DNA from: Klebsiella sp. BIGb0138 | GTDB taxonomy: Bacteria > Pseudomonadota > Gammaproteobacteria > Enterobacterales > Enterobacteriaceae | Assembly: GCF_004342285.1 (NCBI RefSeq) | Contig: NZ_SMCV01000006.1 | Location: 62,001 to 126,000 of the forward strand | DNA: 64,000 nt | Reading direction: 5' to 3' | Shown: piece by piece, positions 1 to 9,827 of the stretch | Layout of the letters: the number at the start of each line of letters is the position of its first letter | Position numbering within the stretch: the stretch's first letter is position 1 | The notes under the pieces: model-generated | The model's database searches: none | The model's input: the letters and a program-made list of their open reading frames with translations, nothing else | Told to the model about the DNA's origin: nothing | Program-made: the position numbers and the translations under genes

Positions 1-156
1 AAGACGCTGAAGAAAGTCGAAGACGAAGATTTCGGCTTCTGCGAATCCTGTGGCGTTGAGATTGGCATTCGCCGTCTGGAAGCGCGTCCGACCGCTGACC
101 TGTGCATCGACTGCAAAACGCTGGCGGAAATTCGCGAAAAACAGATGGCAGGCTAA
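1..156 (+). CDS. dksA: RNA polymerase-binding transcription factor DksA (3' end only)
   Basis: The window opens inside this gene; 51 residues and the TAA stop are visible. The visible part holds the C-terminal zinc finger, with cysteine pairs in FCESCG and LCIDC, followed by the basic end EIREKQMAG. DksA enters the RNA polymerase secondary channel and works with ppGpp to repress rRNA and activate amino acid promoters (family knowledge). Its position directly before gluQ is the normal enterobacterial arrangement. The 5' part, with the coiled coil and its acidic tip, lies outside the window. Confidence 0.95.
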   Translation, partial: KTLKKVEDEDFGFCESCGVEIGIRRLEARPTADLCIDCKTLAEIREKQMAG

Positions 157-178
157 TCCGCTTCGCTATCGTATCTCC

Positions 179-206
179 GGCGGGAGTTTCTCCCGCCTCC
201 ATGTTT
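179..206 (+). terminator. dksA-gluQ intergenic terminator/attenuator hairpin
   Basis: GGCGGGAG (179-186), loop TTT and CTCCCGCC (190-197) form a perfect 8-bp stem, followed after a few bases by a TTTT run at 203-206. The only purine-rich stretch that could serve gluQ as a ribosome binding site lies in the left arm. In Shigella flexneri a terminator at this place is known to limit gluQ expression from dksA transcripts; the same layout is seen here. Confidence 0.75.
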
Positions 207-218
207 TATTCGTCACTC

Positions 219-1100
219 ATGAATGACTCACACTATATCGGCCGCTTTGCCCCCTCACCTTCCGGCGAACTCCACTTCGGCTCTCTGATTGCCGCGCTCG
301 GCAGCTACCTGCAGGCCCGTGCGCGCAACGGTATCTGGCGCGTACGTATTGAAGATATCGATCCGCCGCGTGAGGTCCCCGGCGCCGCCAGCACCATTCT
401 GCGCCAGTTAGAACACTACGGTCTGCACTGGGACGGCGAAGTACTGTGGCAGTCGCAGCGTCATGAAGCCTACCGCGAGCGGCTTGCCTGGCTCCATCAG
501 CAGGGGCTTTGCTATTACTGCACCTGCACCCGGGCGCGTATTCATGCCGTCGGCGGAGTTTATGATGGCCACTGCCGCGATTTGCAGCTGCCTGCGGACA
601 ACGCGGCCCTGCGCTTACGCCAGACGCGGCCGGTACTCGCATTTTATGACCAGCTGCGCGGCACGCTCGTCGCCGATGAACCGCTGGCGCGTGAAGATTT
701 CATCATCCATCGTCGCGACGGCCTGTTCGCCTATAATCTTGCGGTGGTGGTGGACGATTACTTTCAAGGGGTGACTGAAATCGTGCGCGGTGCCGATCTT
801 ATCGAGCCCACGGTGCGGCAGATTTCGCTGTATCACCATTTCGGCTGGCAGGCCCCGGACTACGTCCATCTGCCGTTGGCGCTCAATGCCCAGGGGAATA
901 AACTCTCCAAACAAAACCACGCCCCGGCGCTGCCGGAAGGCGATCCGCGGCCCGAAATTATGCGGGCGTTAATGTTTCTGAATCAGGATATTGAGCAGGA
1001 ATGGCGCGCGCTGAGTATTGCAGATTTACTCAGCAATGCGGTAGCGAACTGGAAACCGGAAAAAATCCAGCATTCTCAAATGACTCTCGCTGAGCTATGA
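219..1100 (+). CDS. gluQ: Glutamyl-Q tRNA(Asp) synthetase
   Basis: This truncated paralogue of glutamyl-tRNA synthetase attaches glutamate to queuosine at the wobble position of tRNA(Asp), not to the acceptor end. Visible motifs are the HIGH-like [11 protein letters not shown] near the N-terminus, a zinc-type cysteine group in [11 protein letters not shown] followed by DGHC, and the KMSKS-like KLSKQN. The anticodon-binding domain of full GluRS is absent, as expected, and the length is 293 residues. Two in-frame ATGs are possible: 219 (MNDSHYIG) matches family N-termini, while 201 lies directly after the terminator hairpin. Neither has a clear free ribosome binding site, so the start is uncertain. 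Confidence 0.92.
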   Translation: MNDSHYIGRFAPSPSGELHFGSLIAALGSYLQARARNGIWRVRIEDIDPPREVPGAASTILRQLEHYGLHWDGEVLWQSQRHEAYRERLAWLHQQGLCYYCTCTRARIHAVGGVYDGHCRDLQLPADNAALRLRQTRPVLAFYDQLRGTLVADEPLAREDFIIHRRDGLFAYNLAVVVDDYFQGVTEIVRGADLIEPTVRQISLYHHFGWQAPDYVHLPLALNAQGNKLSKQNHAPALPEGDPRPEIMRALMFLNQDIEQEWRALSIADLLSNAVANWKPEKIQHSQMTLAEL

Positions 1101-1150
1101 TTAGCCGCTATTTTTTGTCCTGAAGTCCGTCTGACACTACGAGGTGCAAC

Positions 1151-2545
1151 ATTTTTACCCGAGTCGCTAATTTTTGCCGTAAGGTGCTAAGCCGTGAGGA
1201 GCGCGAGGCAGAAGCCGCCGTTGAACAAACGCATATGACGGTTATCCCGCGTGAACAGCATGCAATTTCCCGCAAAGATATCAGTGATAATGCCCTCAAG
1301 GTGCTCTATCGACTGAACAAGGCGGGCTATGAAGCCTATCTCGTCGGCGGTGGCGTACGTGACCTGCTGCTTGGCAAAAAGCCCAAAGATTTTGACGTCA
1401 CCACCAGCGCGACGCCGGACCAGGTACGAAAACTGTTCCGCAACTGCCGGCTGGTGGGCCGTCGTTTCCGCCTGGCGCACGTGATGTTCGGGCCGGAAAT
1501 TATCGAAGTCGCCACCTTTCGCGGTCACCACGAGGGGCACACCACCGATCGTGTAACCTCGCAGCGCGGCCAGAACGGTATGCTGCTGCGCGACAACATC
1601 TTCGGTTCGATCGAAGAAGATGCCCAGCGCCGTGACTTCACCATCAACAGCCTGTATTACAGCGTGGCCGACTTTACCGTACGCGACTACGTCGGCGGCA
1701 TGAAAGATCTGCAGGACGGCGTTATCCGTCTGATTGGCGATCCGGAAACCCGCTATCGCGAAGATCCGGTACGCATGCTGCGCGCGGTGCGCTTCGCCGC
1801 CAAGCTCAATATGAACATCAGTACGGAATCCGCCGAGCCGATTCCACGTCTCGCGGCGCTGCTCCACGACGTGCCGCCGGCGCGCCTGTTCGAAGAAGTG
1901 CTGAAGCTGCTGCAGGCGGGCAACGGGTATGACACCTACATGCTGCTGCGTGAATATAACCTGTTCCAGCCGCTGTTCCCGACCATCACCCGCTACTTTA
2001 CCGAGCGCGGCGATAGCCCGATGGAGCACATCATTAGCCAGGTGCTGAAGAATACCGATAACCGCATCCATAACGACATGCGCGTTAACCCGGCGTTCCT
2101 GTTCGCGGTGATGTTCTGGTACCCACTGCTGGAAATGGCGCAGAAAATCACTCAGGAGAGCGGCCTGGCGTACAACGACGCCTTCGCGCTGGCGATGAAT
2201 GACGTCCTGGATGAAGCCTGCCGTACGCTGGCGATTCCGAAACGCATCACCACCCTGGTGCGCGATATCTGGCAGCTGCAGCTGCGCATGTCCCGTCGCC
2301 AGGGCAAACGTGCCTGGAAGCTGATGGAGCACCCGAAATTCCGCGCCGCCTACGATCTGCTTGAACTGCGCGCCGGCGCCGAAAAAAATGGCGAGCTGCA
2401 GCGTCTGACCAAATGGTGGGGCGAGTTCCAGGTTGCCGCGCCGCCAGATCAAAAAGAGATGCTTAACGGGCTGGATGAAGAACCGGCGCCGCGCCGTCGC
2501 CATCGTCGTCCGCGTAAGCGCGCACCGCGCCAGGGCAGCGCATGA
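1151..2545 (+). CDS. pcnB: Poly(A) polymerase I, predicted AUU start
   Basis: PcnB adds 3' poly(A) tails that hasten RNA decay and lower the level of plasmid antisense RNAs. Motifs are the nucleotidyltransferase signature [18 protein letters not shown], the [11 protein letters not shown] and [14 protein letters not shown] blocks, and an arginine-rich C-terminus. No ATG lies at the expected N-terminus. Reading back from the in-frame GTG at 1184 gives [11 protein letters not shown] preceded by ATT at 1151, with GAGGT at 1141-1145 as ribosome binding site. This matches the E. coli protein, whose gene is known to start at AUU, and gives 464 residues against 465 there. The stop overlaps the folK start. 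Confidence 0.93.
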   Translation: MFTRVANFCRKVLSREEREAEAAVEQTHMTVIPREQHAISRKDISDNALKVLYRLNKAGYEAYLVGGGVRDLLLGKKPKDFDVTTSATPDQVRKLFRNCRLVGRRFRLAHVMFGPEIIEVATFRGHHEGHTTDRVTSQRGQNGMLLRDNIFGSIEEDAQRRDFTINSLYYSVADFTVRDYVGGMKDLQDGVIRLIGDPETRYREDPVRMLRAVRFAAKLNMNISTESAEPIPRLAALLHDVPPARLFEEVLKLLQAGNGYDTYMLLREYNLFQPLFPTITRYFTERGDSPMEHIISQVLKNTDNRIHNDMRVNPAFLFAVMFWYPLLEMAQKITQESGLAYNDAFALAMNDVLDEACRTLAIPKRITTLVRDIWQLQLRMSRRQGKRAWKLMEHPKFRAAYDLLELRAGAEKNGELQRLTKWWGEFQVAAPPDQKEMLNGLDEEPAPRRRHRRPRKRAPRQGSA

Positions 2546-3021
2546 CCCGCGTCTATATCGCTATCGGCAGCAATCTGGCCTCGCCTCTCGATCAGGTGAA
2601 TGCTGCCGTTGCGGCGCTGGCGGAGATCCCGGAGAGCCGGATCGTCGCCGTCTCCTCGTTTTATCGCACCCCGCCGCTGGGGCCGCAGGATCAACCTGAT
2701 TACCTCAACGCCGCCGTCGCGCTGGACACCCATCTGCAGGCGGAAGCCCTGCTGGATCATACCCAGCGCATCGAGCTGCAGCAGGGCCGCGAACGCAAAG
2801 CCGAACGCTGGGGCCCCCGTACGCTGGACCTCGATATCATGTTATTTGGCGACGCCGTCATTCACACCGCACGCCTGACGGTCCCCCATTATGATATGAA
2901 AAACCGCGGTTTTATGCTGTGGCCGCTGTTTGAGATCGCCCCTGAGCTGCACTTCCCTGACGGCATCGCATTACGCACGGTGCTGACAAATCTCGCCGCC
3001 GACCGGCCGGCTATCTGGTAG
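2542..3021 (+). CDS. folK: 6-hydroxymethyl-7,8-dihydropterin pyrophosphokinase
   Basis: HPPK transfers pyrophosphate from ATP to 6-hydroxymethyl-7,8-dihydropterin in folate synthesis. The 159-residue product has the usual length, with the N-terminal VYIAIGSNL motif and the magnesium-binding signature [12 protein letters not shown]. It overlaps pcnB by four bases (ATGA), so the two are probably translationally coupled. In E. coli a fimbrial cluster separates folK from panB; here panB follows after about 120 bases. Confidence 0.96.
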   Translation: MTRVYIAIGSNLASPLDQVNAAVAALAEIPESRIVAVSSFYRTPPLGPQDQPDYLNAAVALDTHLQAEALLDHTQRIELQQGRERKAERWGPRTLDLDIMLFGDAVIHTARLTVPHYDMKNRGFMLWPLFEIAPELHFPDGIALRTVLTNLAADRPAIW

Positions 3022-3079
3022 TCTCCCCTCACCTTTTTTACCCTTTACGGCGATCGCGCTAATCGGTTGCCTAAAACCA

Positions 3080-3107
3080 TTGCCCCTCTGAATGCTGCTG
3101 TTAGAAT
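3080..3107 (+). promoter_or_regulatory. Candidate panB promoter
   Basis: TTGCCC at 3080-3085 and TAGAAT at 3102-3107 are separated by 16 bases and lie about 35 bases before the panB start. This is a plausible sigma-70 promoter for the pan genes; it rests only on consensus match. Confidence 0.4.
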
Positions 3108-3142
3108 GCCGGTTAATATGACTTTCATCATCAGGAAACGTT

Positions 3143-3934
3143 ATGAAACCGACTACTATCGCTGTGCTGCAGAAATGCAAACAGGAGAAGAAGCGCTTCG
3201 CCACGATCACCGCCTATGACTTCAGCTTTGCGAAGCTGTTTGCCGATGAAGGCATCAACGTGATGCTGGTAGGCGACTCGCTGGGGATGACGGTACAGGG
3301 GCACGACTCGACCCTCCCGGTGACCGTAGACGATATCGCCTATCACACCCAGGCGGTACGTCGCGGGGCGCCTAACTGTCTGCTGCTCGCCGACCTGCCG
3401 TTTATGGCTTACGCCACGCCGGAGCAGACCTTTGCCAATGCCGCCGTAGTGATGCGCGCCGGCGCCAACATGGTCAAAATCGAAGGCGGCGCCTGGCTTG
3501 CGGATACGGTGAAAATGCTGGCAGAGCGTGCGGTACCGGTTTGTGGTCACCTCGGCTTAACGCCGCAGTCGGTGAATATTTTCGGTGGTTACAAAGTTCA
3601 GGGGCGCGGCGACGCGGCGCAGGCGCTGTTTGAAGACGCGCTGGCGTTAGAAGCGGCGGGCGCACAGCTGCTGGTACTGGAGTGCGTTCCGGTGGCGCTG
3701 GCTCAACGTATCACCGAGGCGTTAACCATTCCGGTAATCGGCATCGGCGCGGGCAACGTCACGGATGGTCAGATCCTCGTGATGCATGACGCGTTCGGGA
3801 TCACCGGCGGCCATATCCCTAAATTTGCCAAAAATTTCCTTGCTGAAGCGGGCGACATGCGCGCCGCAGTGCGGCAGTATATTGCCGACGTCGAGTCCGG
3901 CGTTTATCCGGGCGAAGAACACAGTTTCCATTAA
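3143..3934 (+). CDS. panB: 3-methyl-2-oxobutanoate hydroxymethyltransferase
   Basis: PanB makes ketopantoate from 2-oxoisovalerate and 5,10-methylene-tetrahydrofolate, the committed step of pantothenate synthesis. The 263-residue length is normal. The N-terminal part holds [19 protein letters not shown] with the metal-binding aspartate, and the C-terminal part holds [18 protein letters not shown]. An AGGAAACG ribosome binding site precedes the ATG. It is followed by panC after 11 bases, indicating an operon. Confidence 0.97.
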   Translation: MKPTTIAVLQKCKQEKKRFATITAYDFSFAKLFADEGINVMLVGDSLGMTVQGHDSTLPVTVDDIAYHTQAVRRGAPNCLLLADLPFMAYATPEQTFANAAVVMRAGANMVKIEGGAWLADTVKMLAERAVPVCGHLGLTPQSVNIFGGYKVQGRGDAAQALFEDALALEAAGAQLLVLECVPVALAQRITEALTIPVIGIGAGNVTDGQILVMHDAFGITGGHIPKFAKNFLAEAGDMRAAVRQYIADVESGVYPGEEHSFH

Positions 3935-3945
3935 GGAGTCTTGTT

Positions 3946-4800
3946 GTGCTGATTATTGAATCCCTGCCGCTGCTGCGCCAGCATATCCGTCGCTTACGTC
4001 AGGAAGGCAAGCGTATCGCGCTGGTGCCCACCATGGGCAACCTGCACGACGGTCATATGAAGCTGGTGGACGAAGCCAAAGCCAGCGCAGATGTCGTGGT
4101 GGTCACTATTTTCGTCAACCCGATGCAGTTTGACCGCCCCGACGATCTGTCACGCTATCCGCGTACGCTGCAGGATGATTGCGAAAAGCTGAACAAACGT
4201 AAGGTGGACTTTGTTTTCGCCCCGGCGTCGGCTGAAATCTATCCGCACGGTACCGAAGGCCAGACCTATGTCGAGGTGCCGGGCCTGTCGACCATGCTGG
4301 AAGGCGCCAGCCGCCCGGGCCACTTCCGCGGCGTGTCGACCATCGTCAGCAAGCTGTTTAACCTGGTCCAGCCGGACGTCGCCTGCTTTGGCGAGAAGGA
4401 TTTCCAGCAGCTGGCGCTGATCCGCAAGATGGTCGCCGACATGGGCTATGACATCGAGATCGTCGGCGTGCCGATTATCCGCGCCAAAGACGGTTTAGCC
4501 CTCAGCTCACGCAACGGCTACCTCACCGCGGACCAGCGTAAAATCGCGCCAGGCCTGCACAAGGTACTGAGCGCCGCGGCCGCGAAGCTGAGCGCAGGTG
4601 AACGTAACCTGGAGGAGATCATTACCCTCGCCGGGCAGGAGCTGAATGAGAAAGGCTTCCGCGCGGATGATATCCAGATCCGTGATGCCGATACGCTGCT
4701 GGAACTCACGGAAAGCAGTCAACGGGCGGTAATTCTGATGGCGGCATGGCTGGGCCAGGCGCGTTTGATCGATAACCAAATCGTCGAGCTGAGCCGGTAG
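3946..4800 (+). CDS. panC: Pantothenate synthetase
   Basis: PanC condenses pantoate with beta-alanine using ATP. It has the HIGH-like motif [14 protein letters not shown] near the N-terminus, the pantoate-binding FVNPMQF segment, and the KMSKS-like LSSRNGYL. The start is GTG at 3946, preceded by AAGGAG, and gives 284 residues. The panB, panC, panD direction matches one pathway, although the panC-panD gap is 223 bases and highly structured. Confidence 0.97.
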   Translation: MLIIESLPLLRQHIRRLRQEGKRIALVPTMGNLHDGHMKLVDEAKASADVVVVTIFVNPMQFDRPDDLSRYPRTLQDDCEKLNKRKVDFVFAPASAEIYPHGTEGQTYVEVPGLSTMLEGASRPGHFRGVSTIVSKLFNLVQPDVACFGEKDFQQLALIRKMVADMGYDIEIVGVPIIRAKDGLALSSRNGYLTADQRKIAPGLHKVLSAAAAKLSAGERNLEEIITLAGQELNEKGFRADDIQIRDADTLLELTESSQRAVILMAAWLGQARLIDNQIVELSR

Positions 4801-4815
4801 ACAAAGGTTAAAAAT

Positions 4816-4974
4816 CTGGCACTATTGCCAGGCATTTACGCAAAGCGGATACCACGTCCGCTTCGTATCGTTAAGGTATATACCCGGGCCAGACCGGGTT
4901 GCCGGAAGACGGTAAGCTGGAGAATCACCACCGTCCCTCAGGGCGAGGCGCAGGGATGAGCCGGTTCTCTCAGC
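4816..4974 (+). ncRNA. Structured panC-panD spacer, probable panD 5' leader
   Basis: Between panC and panD the + strand can fold into a series of hairpins: CTGGCA/TGCCAG (4816-4831), AAGCGGA/TCCGCTT (4843-4863), ACCCGG/CCGGGT (4882-4899), and a larger arm in which GCTGGAGAA (4916-4924) pairs with TTCTCTCAGC (4965-4974, one bulge) around an inner TCCCT/AGGGA stem (4934-4956). I do not recognise a named RNA family. Whether it is a leader, a processed RNA or only spacer cannot be told from one sequence. Confidence 0.4.
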
Positions 4975-5023
4975 CGTCAACAGACGTGCAGCCTGGAGTA
5001 CGGCGGGAATAAAGGTAGACATC

Positions 5024-5404
5024 ATGATTCGTAATATGCTGCAGGGCAAACTCCACCGCGTTAAAGTCACGCAGGCCGACCTGCACTATGAAGGCTCCTG
5101 CGCCATTGACCAGGATTTCCTCGATGCGTCCGGCATTCTGGAAAATGAGGCCATTCACATCTGGAACGTGACCAACGGTAACCGCTTCTCCACCTATGCC
5201 ATTGCCGCAGAGCGCGGTTCCCGCATCATTTCGGTGAACGGCGCGGCCGCGCACTGCGCGAGCGTCGGCGACATTCTGATTATCGCCAGCTTCGTCACCA
5301 TGCCTGATGAAGAAGCGCGCCGCTGGCAGCCAAAAGTTGCCTATTTTGAAGGCGATAACGAAATGAAGCGCCAGGCAAAAGCCATTCCGGTCCAGGTCGC
5401 CTGA
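5024..5404 (+). CDS. panD: Aspartate 1-decarboxylase proenzyme
   Basis: PanD decarboxylates aspartate to beta-alanine, the second substrate of PanC. It is made as a proenzyme that cleaves itself between Gly24 and Ser25; YEGSCAID shows this site, and Ser25 becomes the pyruvoyl group. The 126-residue length equals that of E. coli. An AAAGGT ribosome binding site precedes the ATG. In E. coli self-cleavage needs PanM/PanZ, which is encoded elsewhere. Confidence 0.97.
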   Translation: MIRNMLQGKLHRVKVTQADLHYEGSCAIDQDFLDASGILENEAIHIWNVTNGNRFSTYAIAAERGSRIISVNGAAAHCASVGDILIIASFVTMPDEEARRWQPKVAYFEGDNEMKRQAKAIPVQVA

Positions 5405-5438
5405 TAGCTGACGGTGCGCCGCTCAGTCGGGGCACCGT

Positions 5439-6686
5439 TTATCCCTGTGGCTGGTTGCTGATCAGCCGCGACATTGTCTCCAGCGAATCCGTCCGCAGAA
5501 TATAGAGCCTTTTCAGTAAAAACGGATTATCCCCCGGTTTCACCTTGCCTCTCACCGTGGTCACCGCCATATGAAAACCAGCGTCGTTCGCCGCTTTAAC
5601 CGCCGTCGCGTTGTAACCGCCAAAAGGATAGGAGAGATAGAGCACGTGCGGATTGAACTGCGACAGCGCGCGGCGCGAATGCTCAAAATCAAACAGGATA
5701 TTATGGTAACTGCGGCTCAACAGAATCGGATGACGCATGCCGTCGACCCGATGCAGAAAGTGCGTATGGGACTGGACGTCAAAGACCTCCTGAATCTGCT
5801 TTAACTCGGAAATGCTCATAAACTGCAGCGATTTCGGGTCCCACTTCTGCGGATGGCGCTTGATACGCGACGAGATAATAAACGCCGTGGCGTGAAAGCC
5901 ATACTGCTTGAGTAGCGGCCAGGCGTAGCGGTTGACCGACTTCAGGCCATCGTCGAAGGTAATCACCACCGAGCGGGCCGGCAGGTTGATTTTATTGCGC
6001 AGGTAACCTTCCAGCTGGTACATATTCAGCGTGGTGTAACCCCGATCGCGCAGCCAGGTCATTTGGTTGCTGAAGGCGCGTACCGAAGTCGTGGTGGAGG
6101 TATGGCGAAAGCGGGTGTTCTCTTCGTCACGCAGAATATGGTGGTAGGTCAGCACCGGGATACCGTGGTCTTCCTGGGCGTCAAGGCTGCTGATCCACGC
6201 CAGACGGTTACCGATGCGAATTTGAAACCAGGTCTGGTTGAGACGGTCTTTCAGCTTGCTGATAATCGGATAACGTAAATTATTCGCCAGCGTGCCAAAT
6301 GGCGCACTCCCGGCGGATGGCGCATCATAGACCGGCGTATCTTTCCAGGTGAGCAAATTCTGGTTACTCAGCGGCTTATGCAAATCGCCAAGGTTGTCCT
6401 CAACCCGCTGCTTGCCCTGGACCGGTTCAAGATGCCCCTTGTCGATAAAGCCGGTGCCGAAACCGAAGCTGAATTCATAATAATCCGCGGGCGTCGGCAC
6501 CACGGCGATAATTTGCCCGGCCCGCACGTTACCGACGCTCATCACCTCATTTCCCACCTGCGCCCAAATCACCGCATCTTCGGTAGTCTGCATATAGCGG
6601 GCGGGAAGACCCTGCTGGCTTAACAGGCTGGCGGAGACGCCGACTGACGTCAGCAGCAGGAACAGAGCAACAATTCGGGCAAACAT
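5439..6686 (-). CDS. yadE: Polysaccharide deacetylase family protein YadE
   Basis: This secreted or periplasmic protein has a signal peptide ([19 protein letters not shown]), an N-terminal domain of about 170 residues, and a NodB-type deacetylase domain. The catalytic TFDDG lies at residues 243-247, the metal-binding pattern near SHTH, and a YPFGG motif follows. Its substrate is not established; E. coli YadE is also uncharacterised. I chose ATG at 6686 because it begins the signal peptide; an upstream in-frame ATG at 6719 would bury it. The length is 415 residues. It converges with panD. Confidence 0.88.
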   Translation of the reverse strand: MFARIVALFLLLTSVGVSASLLSQQGLPARYMQTTEDAVIWAQVGNEVMSVGNVRAGQIIAVVPTPADYYEFSFGFGTGFIDKGHLEPVQGKQRVEDNLGDLHKPLSNQNLLTWKDTPVYDAPSAGSAPFGTLANNLRYPIISKLKDRLNQTWFQIRIGNRLAWISSLDAQEDHGIPVLTYHHILRDEENTRFRHTSTTTSVRAFSNQMTWLRDRGYTTLNMYQLEGYLRNKINLPARSVVITFDDGLKSVNRYAWPLLKQYGFHATAFIISSRIKRHPQKWDPKSLQFMSISELKQIQEVFDVQSHTHFLHRVDGMRHPILLSRSYHNILFDFEHSRRALSQFNPHVLYLSYPFGGYNATAVKAANDAGFHMAVTTVRGKVKPGDNPFLLKRLYILRTDSLETMSRLISNQPQG

Positions 6687-6748
6687 GCACGTCGGACCGG
6701 TAGGGAAAACAGCCGCCATTGTAACAAAAGCGGCATCAATACCAATGC

Positions 6749-7189
6749 TTAATTGCCAAACGCGTCATGCCGCAGGCGGAAAGGCGGATTTTTTTGCTGC
6801 TGGTGCCAGAGGCTGCTGACCACCGGGCCGCCGGCGCTGACGATCGTTTCGCGGAACGCGGCGCTGCTCAGGGTGTGGCGCAGCAGATACATCTGCTCCA
6901 GCAAGCCATAGCTGATCCCGGAGATCACTTCGCAGTGGGTATGCTTATGGCTCATCAGCGCCGCCACGCGATACGGCGCCGCGCCGGTTTTATCCGTCAG
7001 AAAAATGACGCCGTCGCCGCTGTCCGCGGCGTGCAGGGCGTCGCACATCATCCGGCTCAGCATGTTACTGCTCATATTGCGCCAGTAATTAACCGCCCGG
7101 CATTGTTCCAGCGGACCAAACTTTTTTTCCAGACTATCCAGCAGCTCCTGCGCCGTTTCGTCATGACAGGTAATCACCCAACCTAACAT
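6749..7189 (-). CDS. yadI: PTS EIIA component, mannose family, YadI
   Basis: This is a stand-alone EIIA domain of the mannose PTS family, with the expected phosphorylated His at residue 9 (VITCHDE) and the conserved GVIFLTD and [11 protein letters not shown] segments. No EIIB, EIIC or EIID gene lies nearby, so its partner is unknown. GGAGG seven bases before the ATG at 7189 fixes the start at 146 residues, the E. coli length; a longer upstream reading lacks such a site. Confidence 0.9.
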   Translation of the reverse strand: MLGWVITCHDETAQELLDSLEKKFGPLEQCRAVNYWRNMSSNMLSRMMCDALHAADSGDGVIFLTDKTGAAPYRVAALMSHKHTHCEVISGISYGLLEQMYLLRHTLSSAAFRETIVSAGGPVVSSLWHQQQKNPPFRLRHDAFGN

Positions 7190-7267
7190 CGCCAGCCTCC
7201 TTAGCAGGAGGATACTGTAACAAAGGGGATATCGCAGAGGGGTGATGGCAGTCAAGATTAGCGGATA

Positions 7268-7296
7268 GCGCTTCGCGTCAACCGCCCGCGAAGCGC
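7268..7296 (-). terminator. Hairpin downstream of yadH
   Basis: GCGCTTCGCG and CGCGAAGCGC form a perfect 10-bp stem with a nine-base loop, just after the yadH stop on the minus strand. It lacks a strong T run, so it may be a 3' stabilising hairpin and not an efficient terminator. Confidence 0.5.
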
Positions 7297-7306
7297 CATC
7301 GCCTGC

Positions 7307-8077
7307 TTAGCTGCGCAGACCGCGGCCACGCTGGATCAGGTACCAGCACAAAATGTAGAAGGCGACGATAAACACCACCAGCACGCCGAAAGTCGTGATC
7401 AGCGGAACATCATTGATACCGAGGAAACCGTAGCGGAAGCCGCTGATCATGTAGACGATCGGGTTCAGGTGCGACAGCGCCTGCCAGAACGGCGGCAGCA
7501 GAGTCAGGGAGTAAAATACCCCGCCGAGGTAGGTCAGCGGCGTCAGCACGAAGGTCGGGATCAGGCTGATATCGTCAAAGGTTTTGGCAAATACCGCGTT
7601 CAGCAGGCCCGCCAGCGAAAAGAGCACGGCGGTCAGCACCAGCGTCAGCCCGACGAACAGCCAGGAGTGTACCTGGAACGGGACGAAGAACAGCGAGATC
7701 GCGGTGACCAGAATCCCCACGCACAGCCCACGCGCCACCCCGCCGCCGACATAGCCGGCGATGACGACATGGGTCGGCACCGGGGCGACCAGCAGCTCTT
7801 CAATGTTGCGCTGGAATTTCGCGCTGAAGAAAGAGGAGGCCACGTTGGCATAGGCGTTGGTAATCACCGCCATCATAATCAAACCCGGCACGATAAACTG
7901 CATATAGGTAAAGCCATGCATTTCCCCGATCCGCGAGCCGATCAAATTGCCAAAAATGACAAAGTAGAGGGTCATGGTGATCACCGGCGGTACCAGCGTC
8001 TGGATCCAGATGCGCATAAAGCGATGAATTTCTTTGGTCCAGATGCTTTTCAGCGCGACCCAGTAAAGCTGCATCAT
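7307..8077 (-). CDS. yadH: ABC-2 type transporter permease YadH
   Basis: This 256-residue inner-membrane protein of the ABC-2 (NodJ/DrrB-like) exporter family shows about six hydrophobic segments, including TMTLYFVIFGNLIG and VLVVFIVAFYILCWYL near the end. It overlaps yadG by four bases, so ATPase and permease are made together. Two adjacent start codons (8077, 8074) are possible. The exported substrate is not known. Confidence 0.93.
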   Translation of the reverse strand: MMQLYWVALKSIWTKEIHRFMRIWIQTLVPPVITMTLYFVIFGNLIGSRIGEMHGFTYMQFIVPGLIMMAVITNAYANVASSFFSAKFQRNIEELLVAPVPTHVVIAGYVGGGVARGLCVGILVTAISLFFVPFQVHSWLFVGLTLVLTAVLFSLAGLLNAVFAKTFDDISLIPTFVLTPLTYLGGVFYSLTLLPPFWQALSHLNPIVYMISGFRYGFLGINDVPLITTFGVLVVFIVAFYILCWYLIQRGRGLRS

Positions 8078-9000
8078 GCTGATTCTCCTTTCTTGTCATG
8101 CACCAGCGTGACAAACAGCTCTTCCAGACGGTTGGCTTTGTTACGCATACTTAAAACCTGAACGCCCTGGGCGCTCAGCTGCGCGAAGACGCTGTTAATC
8201 CCCTGCTCGCGCAGCACTTCCACTTCCAGCGTGGAGGTATCCACCAGACGATACTGGTAGCCCTCCAGCGTCGGCAGCGGGCTTTTCGGCGCCAGATCGA
8301 GGATAAAGGTTTCTGATTTCAGCTTGGAGAGCAGCGCTTTCATCGAGGTGTTTTCCACCAGCTCCCCGCGCTGAATAATCCCGATGTTGCGGCACAGCAT
8401 TTCCGCCTCTTCCAGATAGTGGGTGGTCAGAATGATGGTGGTGCCTTTATCGTTCAGATCCTTGAGAAACCCCCACATTGAGCGGCGAAGCTCGATATCA
8501 ACGCCCGCGGTCGGCTCATCGAGAATCAGCAGTTTTGGTTCATGCATCAGCGCCCGGGCAATCATCAGACGGCGCTTCATCCCGCCGGAGAGCATCCGCG
8601 CGCGCTCGTTGCGCTTTTCCCACAGGTCGAGCTGTTTTAAGTACTTTTCGCTGCGCAGGAGCGCTTCTTTATGCTCCACGCCGTAGTAGCCGGCCTGGTG
8701 AACGACGATCTGCTGAACGGTTTCAAACGGGTTAAAGTTGAACTCCTGCGGCACCAGACCGAGCTGGCGCTTGGCGTTCACCACGTCCTTTTGCAGGTCA
8801 TAGCCAAAGACGTTGACCTCGCCGGAGGTTTTATTCACCAGCGAGCTGATAATACCGATGGTGGTAGATTTCCCCGCGCCATTCGGGCCAAGCAACGCAT
8901 AAAAGTCCCCCGCCTGCACCTGCAGATCGATCCCCCGCAGCGCCTGAACCCCGCCGGGGTAGGTCTTGGTGAGCTTTTTTAGTTCAAGAGCAATGGTCAT
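8074..9000 (-). CDS. yadG: ABC transporter ATP-binding protein YadG
   Basis: This 308-residue ATPase has Walker A GPNGAGKST, signature LSGGMKRRL, Walker B LLILDEPTAGVD and the H-loop TTHYLEEAE. The C-terminal 70 residues beyond the ATPase core are typical of the drug/lipid exporter class. It forms an exporter with YadH. It is divergent from can, with about 105 bases between the start codons. Confidence 0.94.
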   Translation of the reverse strand: MTIALELKKLTKTYPGGVQALRGIDLQVQAGDFYALLGPNGAGKSTTIGIISSLVNKTSGEVNVFGYDLQKDVVNAKRQLGLVPQEFNFNPFETVQQIVVHQAGYYGVEHKEALLRSEKYLKQLDLWEKRNERARMLSGGMKRRLMIARALMHEPKLLILDEPTAGVDIELRRSMWGFLKDLNDKGTTIILTTHYLEEAEMLCRNIGIIQRGELVENTSMKALLSKLKSETFILDLAPKSPLPTLEGYQYRLVDTSTLEVEVLREQGINSVFAQLSAQGVQVLSMRNKANRLEELFVTLVHDKKGESA

Positions 9001-9105
9001 TAAATATCTCTTCTCGTGTCTGACACGCGATGGGTTGTTTTAAAAAAAGTGAGGTTACCCTATATTAGCCCAACGCACTTACCTGGTTATAGGCCGTGAA
9101 CTTCC

Positions 9106-9768
9106 ATGAATGATATAGATACACTCATCAGCAACAATGCACTATGGTCAAAAATGCTGGTGGAAGAAGACCCCGGCTTTTTCGCAACATTGTCACAAGC
9201 GCAGAAACCCCGCTTTCTCTGGATTGGATGTTCTGACAGCCGTGTTCCCGCTGAACGGTTAACCGGCCTTGAGCCCGGCGAACTGTTTGTCCATCGCAAC
9301 GTCGCAAACCTGGTGATCCATACCGACCTCAACTGCCTGTCCGTGGTGCAGTATGCCGTTGATGTGCTGGAAGTTGAGCATATCATCATCTGCGGCCACT
9401 ATGGCTGCGGCGGCGTGCAGGCCGCGGTGGAGAACACCGAGCTGGGGCTTATCGACAACTGGCTGCTGCATATTCGCGACATCTGGTTCAAACACAGCTC
9501 GCTGCTGGGCGAAATGCCCGAAGAGCGTCGGCTTGATACCTTATGTGAGCTGAATGTGATGGAGCAGGTCTATAACCTGGGGCACTCGACTATTATGCAG
9601 TCGGCGTGGAAGCGTGGTCAGAAAGTGACGATCCACGGTTGGGCCTATGGTATTCACGACGGTCTGTTACGCGATCTCGATGTGACCGCCGTCAGCCGCG
9701 AAACCCTGGAGCAGCGCTACCGCCAGGGAATTTCCAACCTCAAGAGCAAGCACGTCAACCATAAGTAA
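9106..9768 (+). CDS. can: Beta-class carbonic anhydrase
   Basis: Can interconverts CO2 and bicarbonate and supplies bicarbonate to carboxylases in the cytoplasm. The zinc ligands are visible: Cys42 and Asp44 in GCSDSR, then the His and Cys of HYGCGG near residues 98 and 101. The 220-residue length is that of the E. coli enzyme, which is essential in ordinary air. Confidence 0.97.
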   Translation: MNDIDTLISNNALWSKMLVEEDPGFFATLSQAQKPRFLWIGCSDSRVPAERLTGLEPGELFVHRNVANLVIHTDLNCLSVVQYAVDVLEVEHIIICGHYGCGGVQAAVENTELGLIDNWLLHIRDIWFKHSSLLGEMPEERRLDTLCELNVMEQVYNLGHSTIMQSAWKRGQKVTIHGWAYGIHDGLLRDLDVTAVSRETLEQRYRQGISNLKSKHVNHK

Positions 9769-9827
9769 CCCACCTGCATTCTGTGCCCCGCAGCAGAGAT
9801 GACGCCTGCTCCGGGGCCAGGTCAACC

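Noticed and set aside
1187-2503. 438-codon minus-strand frame opposite pcnB
   Set aside because: It is antisense to a fully conserved gene, has a composition typical of reverse-frame reading and no start signal.
4822-5070. Minus-strand frame in the panC-panD gap
   Set aside because: No ribosome binding site or recognisable protein; it overlaps the panD start, and the region is better explained by RNA hairpins.
9769-9827. Imperfect GC-rich inverted repeat between convergent can and hpt
   Set aside because: The arms (CCCCG and CGGGG) are short and far apart, with no T run; too weak for a terminator call.
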